64,000 bases of DNA, from the NCBI RefSeq assembly GCF_000160555.1, contig NZ_GG749283.1:1-64000 (forward strand). The letters are read 5' to 3'. This document shows positions 25,138 through 33,449 of this stretch, piece after piece. The notes under the pieces were generated by a model that searched no databases, was not told the DNA's origin, and saw only the letters and a program-made list of their open reading frames with translations. Source of the stretch: Centipeda noxia ATCC 43541 (GTDB lineage Bacteria > Bacillota > Negativicutes > Selenomonadales > Selenomonadaceae). The translations under genes were made by a program, and so were the position numbers. Every line of letters starts with the position of its first letter. The stretch's first letter is position 1.

Positions 25138-26141
25138 TAACCGTTTTCCTCCTTCGCCCACTTCATAATACACGACGCCCATGTAAGTCCCGCACCGAAA
25201 CCTGCGAGGGCAATGATATCTCCCTTTTTGAACTGATGCGCGTGTGCCGCCTCCGCTAGGGCGACAGGGATGGATGCGGCAGACATATTGCCGTAACGAT
25301 GAATATTTATAATAACTTTGTCCATCGGCATGTCAAGACGCTTGGCAGCCGCCTGGATAATACGGATATTCGCCTGATGAGGCACGAGGAAATCAAGATC
25401 CTCCCGGCGCATTCCTGCGCGCTCCAAGGAGGTCTCTACTGTCTTCCCCATGATCTTGGTTGCAAAGCGGAACACCGCCTTGCCGTCCATATGGACGAAG
25501 TTAAGCCTTTGCTTGATCGTCTCCGGGGTAACAGGACAAAGGCTGCCGCTCGATGGGATATCGAGCGCATCGCCCCCCGAGCCGTCGCTGCCGAGGTCAA
25601 AGGAACGCATGCCATAGCCTTCCTCGACCGGTCCAAACAGGGCCGCTCCCGCACCATCACCGAAGAGAACACAGGTATTGCGATCCTGCCAGTCAATGAC
25701 TTTCGACAATATTTCGCCGCCGATGACAAGAACATGGCGATAAATGCCGCTCTCAATGAACTGCGTTGCAATTGACGCAGCGTATACAAAGCCGGAACAC
25801 GCCGCCGAGAGATCGAAGGCCGCTGCGTGTTTTGCACCGAGACGGTCTTGGAGCACACATGCCGTGGCTGGAATAATGCGATCTGAAGTAAGCGTCGCCA
25901 TAATGATGAGATCAAGCTTTTCTGCCGCAACTCCTGCATCTGCGAGCGCCATCTCGGCAGCACGCTGAGCGAGTACAGATACGGGTTCATCCTCAGCGGC
26001 GATGCGCCGCTCGTGGATACCGGTACGCTCGACGATCCATGCATCGTTCGTCTGTACCATCTTCTCAAGGTCGAAATTCGTCAGTACGTGCTCCGGAACG
26101 CAGTACCCCGTTCCAAGGATGCCTGCACTAATCTTGGGCAT
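25137..26141 (-). CDS. fabH: 3-oxoacyl-[ACP] synthase III
   Basis: 334 aa initiation condensing enzyme joining acyl-CoA and malonyl-ACP. The Cys is in LSAACSGF, the His in VPHQANIRI and the Asn in NIHRYGNMSAAS. The start at 26141 (MPKISAGILGTG) overlaps the plsX end by 14 bases and follows GGAGGGAG. Confidence 0.95.
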   Translation of the reverse strand: MPKISAGILGTGYCVPEHVLTNFDLEKMVQTNDAWIVERTGIHERRIAAEDEPVSVLAQRAAEMALADAGVAAEKLDLIIMATLTSDRIIPATACVLQDRLGAKHAAAFDLSAACSGFVYAASIATQFIESGIYRHVLVIGGEILSKVIDWQDRNTCVLFGDGAGAALFGPVEEGYGMRSFDLGSDGSGGDALDIPSSGSLCPVTPETIKQRLNFVHMDGKAVFRFATKIMGKTVETSLERAGMRREDLDFLVPHQANIRIIQAAAKRLDMPMDKVIINIHRYGNMSAASIPVALAEAAHAHQFKKGDIIALAGFGAGLTWASCIMKWAKEENG

Positions 26142-27147
26142 GATTCGAATCTCCCTCCTTTGCCAGGGCATCGCGGATCTGATCCAACACCTTCCCGTTT
26201 ACATAATCCACGGTGACGCCAATCGCACTTGCGATAGACCTTGCATCCGATGATCCGTGTCCAATCACGCAGCAGCCATTGACGCCCAGGAGAGGCGCAC
26301 CGCCGTACTCCCTCACGTCAAGGCGCTTTCCAAGGCGGCGCAGCGTCGGCATAAGGAGCAGCGCACCAAGCTTTGCCATGATGCCGGCCCCATGAATCTC
26401 CTCTTGAATCAACCCAAGAATTGTCTTCGCCAGCCCTTCTGCAAATTTTAGCACAACATTTCCAACAAAGCCATCGCAGACGACGACATCGAAATTCCCC
26501 TTAGGTACGTCTCTGCCCTCCGCATTTCCTGTAAAATGAATATTCGGTTCCGCCTTGAGCAGTTGGTATGTTTCTTTCGCCTGTTCGTTCCCCTTCGTCT
26601 CTTCTTCACCGATATTGAGGAGACCAACACGCGGATGTTCAACGCCAAAGACATACTGCGCATAAAGAGAGCCCATGACCGCGCTCTGCACCAAATGTTC
26701 TGGTTTGGAGTCCACATTTGCTCCGGAATCGAGCATAAGGGTCACACCGTCAGGAGTCGGCATCGGAGTCGCGATAGCGGGGCGGCCGACTCCGCGAATC
26801 CGATGCAGGATGAGCTGGGCTGCTGCTACAGCAGCTCCTGTAGAGCCGGCAGAAAGTACAGCGTCGCAGTTGCCTTCCTTAACGAGACGCGTAGCGACGA
26901 CAATTGAGGAATCCTTCTTAGAACGCACTGCCTCTGCCGGATGCTCATTCATGCCGATGACTTCGGCCGCGTGTACAATGGAGATGCGCAGGGCTTCATA
27001 ATCCTCGCCCTGCAGTTCAGTGCGGATCTTCTGCTCGTTGCCGATCAGCACGATCTCGCAGTCATATTTCTTCGCTGCATCCACAGCGCCCCGCACAATT
27101 TCCTTCGGAGCGAAATCACCGCCCATCGCATCGACCGCTATACGCAT
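26128..27147 (-). CDS. plsX: Phosphate acyltransferase PlsX
   Basis: 339 aa. It makes acyl-phosphate from acyl-ACP for glycerol-3-phosphate acylation, linking fatty acid and phospholipid synthesis. The start MRIAVDAMGGDFAP is the family hallmark and the body is collinear with PlsX. It lies between fapR (30-base gap) and fabH. Confidence 0.96.
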   Translation of the reverse strand: MRIAVDAMGGDFAPKEIVRGAVDAAKKYDCEIVLIGNEQKIRTELQGEDYEALRISIVHAAEVIGMNEHPAEAVRSKKDSSIVVATRLVKEGNCDAVLSAGSTGAAVAAAQLILHRIRGVGRPAIATPMPTPDGVTLMLDSGANVDSKPEHLVQSAVMGSLYAQYVFGVEHPRVGLLNIGEEETKGNEQAKETYQLLKAEPNIHFTGNAEGRDVPKGNFDVVVCDGFVGNVVLKFAEGLAKTILGLIQEEIHGAGIMAKLGALLLMPTLRRLGKRLDVREYGGAPLLGVNGCCVIGHGSSDARSIASAIGVTVDYVNGKVLDQIRDALAKEGDSNHAQD

Positions 27148-27177
27148 CCTGCACTCCCTTCCCTCATCCTACTGTTG

Positions 27178-27732
27178 TTACTGATCGAGCGAAACGACAA
27201 TAAATTTTGCACGAAAAACCTCTTTACCCTCACGAAGCGTTTTGACCCATATGAATATCTTATTGCCGCGCACCTTTACAATTTCAGCATGCGCAATTAC
27301 GGTGTCTCCTTTTCGAATGGGGACCTTATACTTCACATTTGCAACCCCTGTTATTGCAAGGGGCGCATCAATGATCGCAAGAGCGAGCGAGTTTGCCTGG
27401 GAAAAGAGCGCTGTGCCGCGCGCAATCTCCGATTCCGCAAAGATAAGATCATCCGTCACCTTGAGGGCTGATGTACCCCGCACGCCCAACTCGAGGGAAA
27501 GAAGATCGCCGATCACTTCCGTGTGGGGAATGGCACGCACCTTCTCCCGCGCATTTTCCGCGAGTGTGCGGACGCGGGCGCGCAGCTCCGGGATTCCGAG
27601 CTCTGTACGGTCAAGACGTACTGTCTGCACGCTCACAGCAAGCCTTTTGGCAAGCGCCTCATCCGTCAGAAACGGTTCTTTGCGCACCGCTTCGACCAAG
27701 GTCTCCTGCCGCCGGCGTTTTTTCTCCGTCAT
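27178..27732 (-). CDS. fapR: Fatty acid and phospholipid biosynthesis regulator FapR
   Basis: 184 aa. An N-terminal helix-turn-helix (about 18-45, DEALAKRLAVSVQTVRLDR) is joined to a hot-dog domain (about 70-184) that binds malonyl-CoA and releases DNA in Bacillus FapR. It is the first gene of fapR-plsX-fabH-fabK-fabD-fabG-acpP. FapR-like operators sit on its own promoter, so the operon is probably autorepressed and induced by malonyl-CoA. Confidence 0.93.
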   Translation of the reverse strand: MTEKKRRRQETLVEAVRKEPFLTDEALAKRLAVSVQTVRLDRTELGIPELRARVRTLAENAREKVRAIPHTEVIGDLLSLELGVRGTSALKVTDDLIFAESEIARGTALFSQANSLALAIIDAPLAITGVANVKYKVPIRKGDTVIAHAEIVKVRGNKIFIWVKTLREGKEVFRAKFIVVSLDQ

Positions 27733-27790
27733 CGCACCACTCCTCTCTCAGAAATATGCTTGATTGCCGCACTCATATTTCTTTTATTTT

Positions 27791-27848
27791 TTAGCACCTG
27801 CTGCTATCAGTATGAACGCATTATACTAGGTGCTAAAAAAAAATGCAA
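27791..27848 (-). promoter_or_regulatory. fapR-fab operon promoter with two FapR-like operators
   Basis: Minus strand: TTGCAT (27848-27843), 17-base spacer, perfect TATAAT (27825-27820). TTAGCACCTAGTATAA (27836-27821), very like the known FapR site TTAGTACCTAGTCTAA, overlaps the spacer and the -10. A second copy in the opposite orientation (plus-strand TTAGCACCTGCTGCTA, from 27791) lies about 15-20 bases past the start site. Confidence 0.82.
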
Positions 27849-27856
27849 GAGGAAAT

Positions 27857-27912
27857 GCAAAAAAATAAAAGAGCTGCCGCAAAAAGTCGACTGACTTCTT
27901 ACAGCAGCTCGT
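27857..27912 (-). terminator. rpmF terminator
   Basis: GAGCTGC pairs with GCGGCAGCTC around a long loop and TTTTATTTTTTT follows. It ends just before the fapR promoter, separating the two units. The stem resembles the terminator after the usp genes at 5.7 kb. Confidence 0.85.
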
Positions 27913-27919
27913 ACGGTCC

Positions 27920-28099
27920 TCATTCAGCCGCCTCGACCACAGGTTTTCCGTCATAATAGCCGCACTCCAGGCACACATGGTGAGGGAGCTTGGGCTCATG
28001 ACACTGCGGGCACGATACATAGTGCGGTGATTCGAGCTTCCAATTTGCACGACGACGATCACGGCGTGCTTTCGATGTTTTTCTCTTTGGTACTGCCAT
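27920..28099 (-). CDS. rpmF: 50S ribosomal protein L32
   Basis: 59 aa. The protein starts [18 protein letters not shown] and has the zinc-ribbon cysteines CPQC and CLEC, typical of the zinc-binding L32. AGGAGG lies 8 bases before the ATG. It follows the yceD gene by 15 bases, the usual partner. Confidence 0.97.
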   Translation of the reverse strand: MAVPKRKTSKARRDRRRANWKLESPHYVSCPQCHEPKLPHHVCLECGYYDGKPVVEAAE

Positions 28100-28114
28100 T
28101 TTGGATACACCTCC

Positions 28115-28612
28115 TTAATTGTTTTTCAATAGGCTCTCTAAAGCCGCCAATCGGGGATCCGGCACGAACGCATCGCACTCGCATATCCCCTCATTCAAGT
28201 TCTGTCCGCAAACCGGACAAAGCCCCTTGCAATCAGACTTACACAGCTCACGCAGCGGCTCAGCCACAAGGAGGGTATCACGTACAAGGTCATCGATAAC
28301 GATTGCATCACCGTCATAAGATGACTCATCCGCTTCTCCCGGGGTCTTCGCATAGTCCTCAGAAAAATCAAGCGCCTCCTTCCGCTGTCCTTGCGCAAGA
28401 CAGCGGTCACAGACAAAGCTCCGGCAGGCACTGACCACACCTGCAACGCGGAATGAGAGCCCCGTATTCATCACAGTGCCTTCGACGTGAATATCGCCGC
28501 AGAAGCACGGCATATCTCCCCCCATATCGAGGGATTCCGGCGACACCAAAAATGAAAAACTGCGGCTCTCACCGAGAGCAAAGTTCGTTGCCGCAACATC
28601 AAGCTTCATCAT
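28115..28612 (-). CDS. yceD: YceD family protein (DUF177)
   Basis: 165 aa. DUF177 proteins sit next to rpmF in most bacteria and are linked to 23S rRNA accumulation in plants and bacteria. The C-terminal CKSDCKGLCPVCGQNLN block (about 123-139) is the typical Cys-rich end of Firmicutes members, and there is a CRSFVCDRC pair at about 62-70. An alternative start is the second Met (28609). Confidence 0.9.
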   Translation of the reverse strand: MMKLDVAATNFALGESRSFSFLVSPESLDMGGDMPCFCGDIHVEGTVMNTGLSFRVAGVVSACRSFVCDRCLAQGQRKEALDFSEDYAKTPGEADESSYDGDAIVIDDLVRDTLLVAEPLRELCKSDCKGLCPVCGQNLNEGICECDAFVPDPRLAALESLLKNN

Positions 28613-28667
28613 GACGCATGACCTCTCACATTATAGCGGCGGTTCCCGGCATTGTCAAGGAGGCCTC

Positions 28668-29207
28668 TCAGAGTTCCTGTCCCTCGCCCTGCGGTGCATT
28701 CATCTGAGCCTTTGCCGTGCGCAGGACGTTCATCGCTTGGTTCAGCCCCGCCTCTGCCTGCTGCACGCCCTTGAATGTGCTGCCGACATGTGCAATCAGC
28801 TGCTCGAACACCTGATTCGCATAAGCGTCTGCATCGCTCTGAAGGCGCGCGGCGTTTGCCTGCGTCTGCTCCATCAGTTCACGCGCCTGTTCTTGTGTCT
28901 GATGCATGATGGCACGAGCACGCTCCTTCGCTTGAATGACAATCTCGCTTTCCTCAAGGAGCTGGTTTGCGCGCGTCTGCGCCGAATCTACAATATCCTT
29001 TGCCTCTTCCCGCGCGCGCCCGATGATATTTTCCTGTTCCTGCATAATCTCTGCCGCGCGGTTCAGCTCTTTGGGAAGATCCATGCGCAGCTCTTCTACA
29101 AGATGCACGATCTCATCATCGTTCACAAGAGCTTTGTCACTGAAGGGGAGGTGTGATGCATCCGCGACCAAATCTTCCAGCTTTTTCAGCGTGTCAATCA
29201 CTGCCAT
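28668..29207 (-). CDS. Coiled-coil protein of unknown function
   Basis: 179 aa, highly charged. Residues about 55-150 form a long heptad-like coiled coil (EAKDIVDSAQTRANQLLEES...), like the stalk of ATP synthase subunit b or DivIVA, but with no membrane segment and no DivIVA N-terminal domain. It sits between coaD and yceD on the same strand with gaps of 36 and 55 bases, so it is probably co-expressed. I do not recognise the function; a scaffold or division-related role is possible. Confidence 0.75.
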   Translation of the reverse strand: MAVIDTLKKLEDLVADASHLPFSDKALVNDDEIVHLVEELRMDLPKELNRAAEIMQEQENIIGRAREEAKDIVDSAQTRANQLLEESEIVIQAKERARAIMHQTQEQARELMEQTQANAARLQSDADAYANQVFEQLIAHVGSTFKGVQQAEAGLNQAMNVLRTAKAQMNAPQGEGQEL

Positions 29208-29243
29208 AAATCTAACTCCTTTTCCTGTGCACCCAGCGGCGCA

Positions 29244-29735
29244 TTATCCTCGACGGGGCTTTCCATACAGCTTCAATATCGCCTGTTCCACTGACGACGG
29301 AACGATCCCCTGCACCGGTCCGCGAAAGCGGATCAGTTCCCGAACGCCCGAAGAACTGACAAAGGTCAGATCGGGGCGGGTCAGCAGAAAGATTGTATCG
29401 CTCTCCGGCATGAGATGACGAATCATCGCTGCGTGGTTTTCCTCATACTCAAAGTCTTTTACAGAACGCAGGCCGCGCACGACTACGCGAGCCCCCTCTT
29501 GCTTCATATAGTCCGTAAGCAGCCCCGAGGACACATCTACACGCACATTCGGCACGTGCGATGTCGCTTCTCGAAGGAATCGAACCCGTTCCTCCAATGG
29601 GAAACAGCCCTCTTTTTGGACGTTATGAAAAATGCAGACAATGAGTTCATCGAACATCGATGCAGAACGCTCAATAATATCGATATGTCCCGTTGTAACG
29701 GGGTCAAAACTCCCGGCGAAGACGGCTCGTCTCAT
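29244..29735 (-). CDS. coaD: Phosphopantetheine adenylyltransferase
   Basis: 163 aa nucleotidyltransferase making dephospho-CoA. It starts MRRAVFAGSFDPVTTGHIDI, with the TxGH nucleotide motif at residues 15-18. The late segment RPDLTFVSSSGVREL is also typical. Length is standard. The start overlaps the rsmD stop by 4 bases (ATGA), the classic rsmD-coaD pair. Confidence 0.97.
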   Translation of the reverse strand: MRRAVFAGSFDPVTTGHIDIIERSASMFDELIVCIFHNVQKEGCFPLEERVRFLREATSHVPNVRVDVSSGLLTDYMKQEGARVVVRGLRSVKDFEYEENHAAMIRHLMPESDTIFLLTRPDLTFVSSSGVRELIRFRGPVQGIVPSSVEQAILKLYGKPRRG

Positions 29736-30289
29736 TCCTGCACCTCCTGTCGTGCATAAAAACAGATGCGTGCTGCACCATAGCGGCGTTCACGGAGCAG
29801 AGAGAGTCTTCCCATATGTTCCGCCACAGATTCATCTGCGCCCTGCTCAAGAATAAGGAGACCGCCCTCAGCGAGCAAGCGTCCAGCATCCACCGCAGAG
29901 AGTACGCGTATATGATCTCCCTGTCCATAGGGCGGATCGGCAAAGATGAGATCGAATGCACGCCCGGTACGCGCGAGTGCAGCAGCCTGGCCGAATACAT
30001 CTCCGCGGCGAATCTCCACGTATTTCTCCATCTTCGTCCGACGGGCATTTTCCATCAAAATGGCCTGCGTCGCACGATCAATGAGCACAGCACACACTGC
30101 TCCGCGCGAGAGTGCTTCAAGTGCCAGTGCACCGGTTCCTGCGAAGAGATCGAGTACGCGCGCATCTACAACACGATTGCCCAAGATACTAAAGACAGCC
30201 TCACGCGTGCGGTCAGCCGTCGGCCGCGTACCGTCTCCTGCGGGAGATTTCAGACGCACGCCGCGCGCGCTGCCCGTAATGATCCGCAT
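29732..30289 (-). CDS. rsmD: 16S rRNA (guanine-966-N2)-methyltransferase
   Basis: 185 aa SAM-dependent enzyme. It starts MRIITGSARGVRLKSP. The SAM motif is VLDLFAGTGALALEALSRGA and the catalytic FADPPYG follows. First gene of rsmD-coaD-coiled coil-yceD-rpmF, divergent from the DUF4127 gene. Confidence 0.95.
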   Translation of the reverse strand: MRIITGSARGVRLKSPAGDGTRPTADRTREAVFSILGNRVVDARVLDLFAGTGALALEALSRGAVCAVLIDRATQAILMENARRTKMEKYVEIRRGDVFGQAAALARTGRAFDLIFADPPYGQGDHIRVLSAVDAGRLLAEGGLLILEQGADESVAEHMGRLSLLRERRYGAARICFYARQEVQE

Positions 30290-30419
30290 CGTATTCCTCC
30301 CACTGCTGTACCATACATAGGCTTTCCTATTTTACCACAATTCATATTCGCATTTCAACCTGTCTCCATCTTCATAAAATATGTTATACTATGGAAATTA
30401 CGATTGGAGGAAAGAGCTG

Positions 30420-32111
30420 ATGAAACCTTCTCTTGTCATAGCATTGTTTCTGTCTGCCGCGGCCCTTCTCTTTCATTTTGTATTCCACCCGATCCCGAAG
30501 GGGCAATGGAGCGTGCCTCCCCCCTCTCCCGTATCCGTACAGAAACGCGCTCCCGTTCTTCTCGTCCCTCTTGATTCGCGGCCGCCGTGCACAGATTTTG
30601 TCGTAAACGGCGGGAAAATCATCGGGCGTGACATCATCACACCGCCGACAGAATATATGGACTACTATACACGGCCCGGAAATACGCCCGCACTGCGGTC
30701 TTGGCTTGCAGAGGAAATGACCGACGCGTCAGCCGTGATCCTATCCGTCGATCAGCTGCTCTCGGGAGGGCTGCTTGCAGCACGTGAGGCGCATATCTCA
30801 GCGGCAGACATTACGGCACTTTCTGATTACCTGCGCTCACTCCATACGGCGCACCCGGACGTGCCTCTGCATGCGTTCTACATTCTGCCGCGTGCAATCC
30901 CGCAAGACGGTATCGAGGGTTGGCGCGAACGGCGCGCACTTCTTTCCTATGCGCGTCTTCTTGGACGCACAGGCGAGGGACTTCCTGTCGATACGCAAGA
31001 AATGGATCGTCTGCGCACAGAATTTCCATCCGAGTATCTCGAAAGGTATCTCGCTCACTTCGATGAAAGCACGGCTCTTGCAGCGATGCTTGTTCATCTG
31101 ACCGAAGAAGGCGTGCTCACACGGCTGATCCTTGGACAGGATGACGGTGAGCCCTATTCCGTCGGCAATCTGAAAAAAGCAGAGCTTGCCGCTCTGCTTA
31201 CACAAAAAAATATCCCCCCGGATCGTGCAATGATTGTTCACGGAGCAGATGAGCTCGCACTTTCAATGCTTGCACGGCTCTCCGTAGATGAACTGCAGGC
31301 GGGCGGGGCGAATATGCCTCGTATTGATATTTGCTATGCGAAGGACGAGATGAAGGATGCCGTATTCCCCTTCATGGCAATCTCAAACGATGCGGCAGTA
31401 CGCGAAAAGATTACACTCCTCGGTGCATCCCAAGAAAACGATGCGGAGACTTCTGATCTGACGCTTTTTATCTTCACAGGCGACAGCGACGCGGATACGC
31501 TCGGCACACGTTCCCGTGCCGCCGCCTCCATCCGTGCGATGCTCGCAGAAAAGAAAGCAGTTGCCCTTGTCGATCTCTCCCGCCATTTTCGTGCGGAGGA
31601 GGCCCTGTTCCCCATTCTGATCGAAAAGAATGTGCCGGTCAACGCGCTCACGGCATATGCTGGATGGAATACAGCAAGCAACGCGATCGGCACAGCTCTC
31701 TCGCAGGCGGTTCTCTATCACTGCGCTGTGCAGAGTACAGCGACCCAATCGGAACGGGATGCTGCTGCCCGTGCCAATCTCGCATTCCTCACAGGACGCA
31801 TTGCCGAGGATGAGTTCTACTTAAAGGAAACCATCGACCGCGTCAACAGTTCGCTTCGCAGCGCGGGCTATCACAATACAGCTGATCTTGATCTCTCGCG
31901 GAATTGGCGCTGGGCAAATGATCTTATCGCACACGATCTGCGGCGCCGAATGCAAAGTTATGAGAGCACTCGCGCATTCCGCACTCCTCTTTATGCAAAC
32001 AGACATTTACTGCGCCTCATACAAAGCAACATCACGGCATACTATCCATGGCCGCGCACGTTCGAGATACGCCTCGAATCAAATCCTTCTATCGAAACAT
32101 CCTCTCCATAA
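30420..32111 (+). CDS. DUF4127 family protein
   Basis: 563 aa. An N-terminal hydrophobic segment (about 4-22) suggests a signal anchor or export. The body starts with VLLVPLDSRPPCTDF and contains TPPTEYMDYY, SVDQLLSGGLLAAR and the LILGQDDGEPYS block, which are conserved features of DUF4127 proteins of Firmicutes. No biochemical function is established. GGAGG lies 9 bases before the ATG. It is monocistronic, between divergent rsmD and a terminator shared with convergent exbD. Confidence 0.82.
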   Translation: MKPSLVIALFLSAAALLFHFVFHPIPKGQWSVPPPSPVSVQKRAPVLLVPLDSRPPCTDFVVNGGKIIGRDIITPPTEYMDYYTRPGNTPALRSWLAEEMTDASAVILSVDQLLSGGLLAAREAHISAADITALSDYLRSLHTAHPDVPLHAFYILPRAIPQDGIEGWRERRALLSYARLLGRTGEGLPVDTQEMDRLRTEFPSEYLERYLAHFDESTALAAMLVHLTEEGVLTRLILGQDDGEPYSVGNLKKAELAALLTQKNIPPDRAMIVHGADELALSMLARLSVDELQAGGANMPRIDICYAKDEMKDAVFPFMAISNDAAVREKITLLGASQENDAETSDLTLFIFTGDSDADTLGTRSRAAASIRAMLAEKKAVALVDLSRHFRAEEALFPILIEKNVPVNALTAYAGWNTASNAIGTALSQAVLYHCAVQSTATQSERDAAARANLAFLTGRIAEDEFYLKETIDRVNSSLRSAGYHNTADLDLSRNWRWANDLIAHDLRRRMQSYESTRAFRTPLYANRHLLRLIQSNITAYYPWPRTFEIRLESNPSIETSSP

Positions 32112-32114
32112 TGC

Positions 32115-32152
32115 ATAAAGAACGGAACCCGACAAGCTCCGTTCTTTTGCGG
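32115..32152. terminator. Terminator between DUF4127 gene and exbD
   Basis: AAAGAACGGA and TCCGTTCTTT form a perfect 10-bp stem with an 11-base loop, followed by T on the plus strand. Convergent genes on both sides. Confidence 0.88.
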
Positions 32153-32166
32153 AATAAAATATTTTG

Positions 32167-32565
32167 TTATTGTGCCGCAAGACCGAACCGTGTAATGCCT
32201 TCTTTGCGGAACTTATCGAGCAGTTCCATGACGCCGCTGTAATTCATATCCCCATCCGCACGGACAACGACGGCAAAGCGCTGATTTTTCTGACTCTCGG
32301 CGCGCGCGCGGCGCAGGAGTGTTGCCTCATCAATCTGCTGATCCTCGAGCCAGAGCGAACCGTCCTTGCGTACAGTGACCAAATAGGTCACATTGAGCTG
32401 CGTCTGCGCTGTCTGCGCTTTCGGCAGGTTCACATCCACTGTCTTGAGATTCACCATATAGAGGGTACTCATAATAAAGAACACAAGCAGGAAGAACATG
32501 ATGTCAATCATGGGGATAATCATGACCTCAGGCTTTTCAAAGGCCCTTCTGTCGCGGAGTCTCAT
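32167..32565 (-). CDS. exbD: ExbD/TolR family biopolymer transport protein
   Basis: 132 aa. One N-terminal TM helix (about 15-35, MIDIMFFLLVFFIMSTLYM) carrying the conserved Asp of ExbD, then a periplasmic domain. With ExbB it forms a proton channel that energises TonB-like or Tol-like proteins across an envelope with an outer membrane. The start overlaps the exbB stop by 4 bases. No tonB or receptor gene is adjacent. Confidence 0.92.
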   Translation of the reverse strand: MRLRDRRAFEKPEVMIIPMIDIMFFLLVFFIMSTLYMVNLKTVDVNLPKAQTAQTQLNVTYLVTVRKDGSLWLEDQQIDEATLLRRARAESQKNQRFAVVVRADGDMNYSGVMELLDKFRKEGITRFGLAAQ

Positions 32566-33251
32566 GCCTCATCACCTTCCGCCGTATTTTCGTTATGCAA
32601 GGAAGTCTCGATGACGCCCTTTACTCCTGCTGCACGTGCCAGCTCAATACGGCTGTTCTCAGCGGCAGAGAAACACATCTCCATATCTGTAACAATGTTC
32701 TCGATGCGCTGAGAAAAGTATGCATGCACCGAAAGTGCGATGATTGCGACGCACAGGCCCATCGCTGTCGCGATGAGCGCCTCGCCTACACCGCCCGTAA
32801 TCGCACTCGGCTCCCCCGCCTCAATGTTAAACACACTGAACGTCGAGATCATGCCGCTGATCGTGCCGAGGAGTCCGAGCAGCGGAGCCATTGTAACGAT
32901 GACGCTCAGATAGTACATGCGGTTGCGCAGCTTTGAGAGTGCAATGCCCGACTGAATCTCCATATAGGAAGACATCTTGCGCGAGTTCTTGCTGTTCTTT
33001 GCAATCGCGCTGAATAGGATATCCGCGATTGCGCCGCGCCTCGACTCTGTCAGCGCAACAGCATCTTTGAACTTTGCATTAGCGACATCCAGCATAAAGG
33101 CATGCGCAAATGCCCGTCCCGCATCCATACGGGAAAAATAGAATGTACGCTCAATACCGATAAAAACGACAAAAATTGACGCTGCAAGCAGGAAGTACAT
33201 GACAATGCCGCCATGTCGGAAAAACTCAATCCCCTGTGCAATAAAATCCAT
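32562..33251 (-). CDS. exbB: ExbB/TolQ/MotA family proton channel protein
   Basis: 229 aa with three hydrophobic segments: about 14-33, 115-137 and 155-180 (the long conserved block LGTISGMISTFSVF...GVGEALIATAMGL). It forms the pentameric channel with ExbD. First gene of exbB-exbD, divergent from the ABC transporter operon. Confidence 0.93.
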   Translation of the reverse strand: MDFIAQGIEFFRHGGIVMYFLLAASIFVVFIGIERTFYFSRMDAGRAFAHAFMLDVANAKFKDAVALTESRRGAIADILFSAIAKNSKNSRKMSSYMEIQSGIALSKLRNRMYYLSVIVTMAPLLGLLGTISGMISTFSVFNIEAGEPSAITGGVGEALIATAMGLCVAIIALSVHAYFSQRIENIVTDMEMCFSAAENSRIELARAAGVKGVIETSLHNENTAEGDEA

Positions 33252-33387
33252 AGCGCAACCTTTCCTTCCGTTCTGGAATATGATTCCTCATACCGCCCCG
33301 TTATAAACTCATTCATTTTACTACATATCCTTGTCTGCGTCAACGATAACAAATCTCACCATATCTTCTTGATACGATTCAAACGGC

Positions 33388-33416
33388 TTGCGGTCCATGC
33401 AAAAACATATTATAAT
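33388..33416 (+). promoter_or_regulatory. Promoter of the ABC transporter-amidase operon
   Basis: TTGCGG (33388-33393), 17-base spacer, perfect TATAAT (33411-33416). Confidence 0.75.
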
Positions 33417-33449
33417 GAAAACCGTTCTGTATTGAAGGAGGATTTTGGA

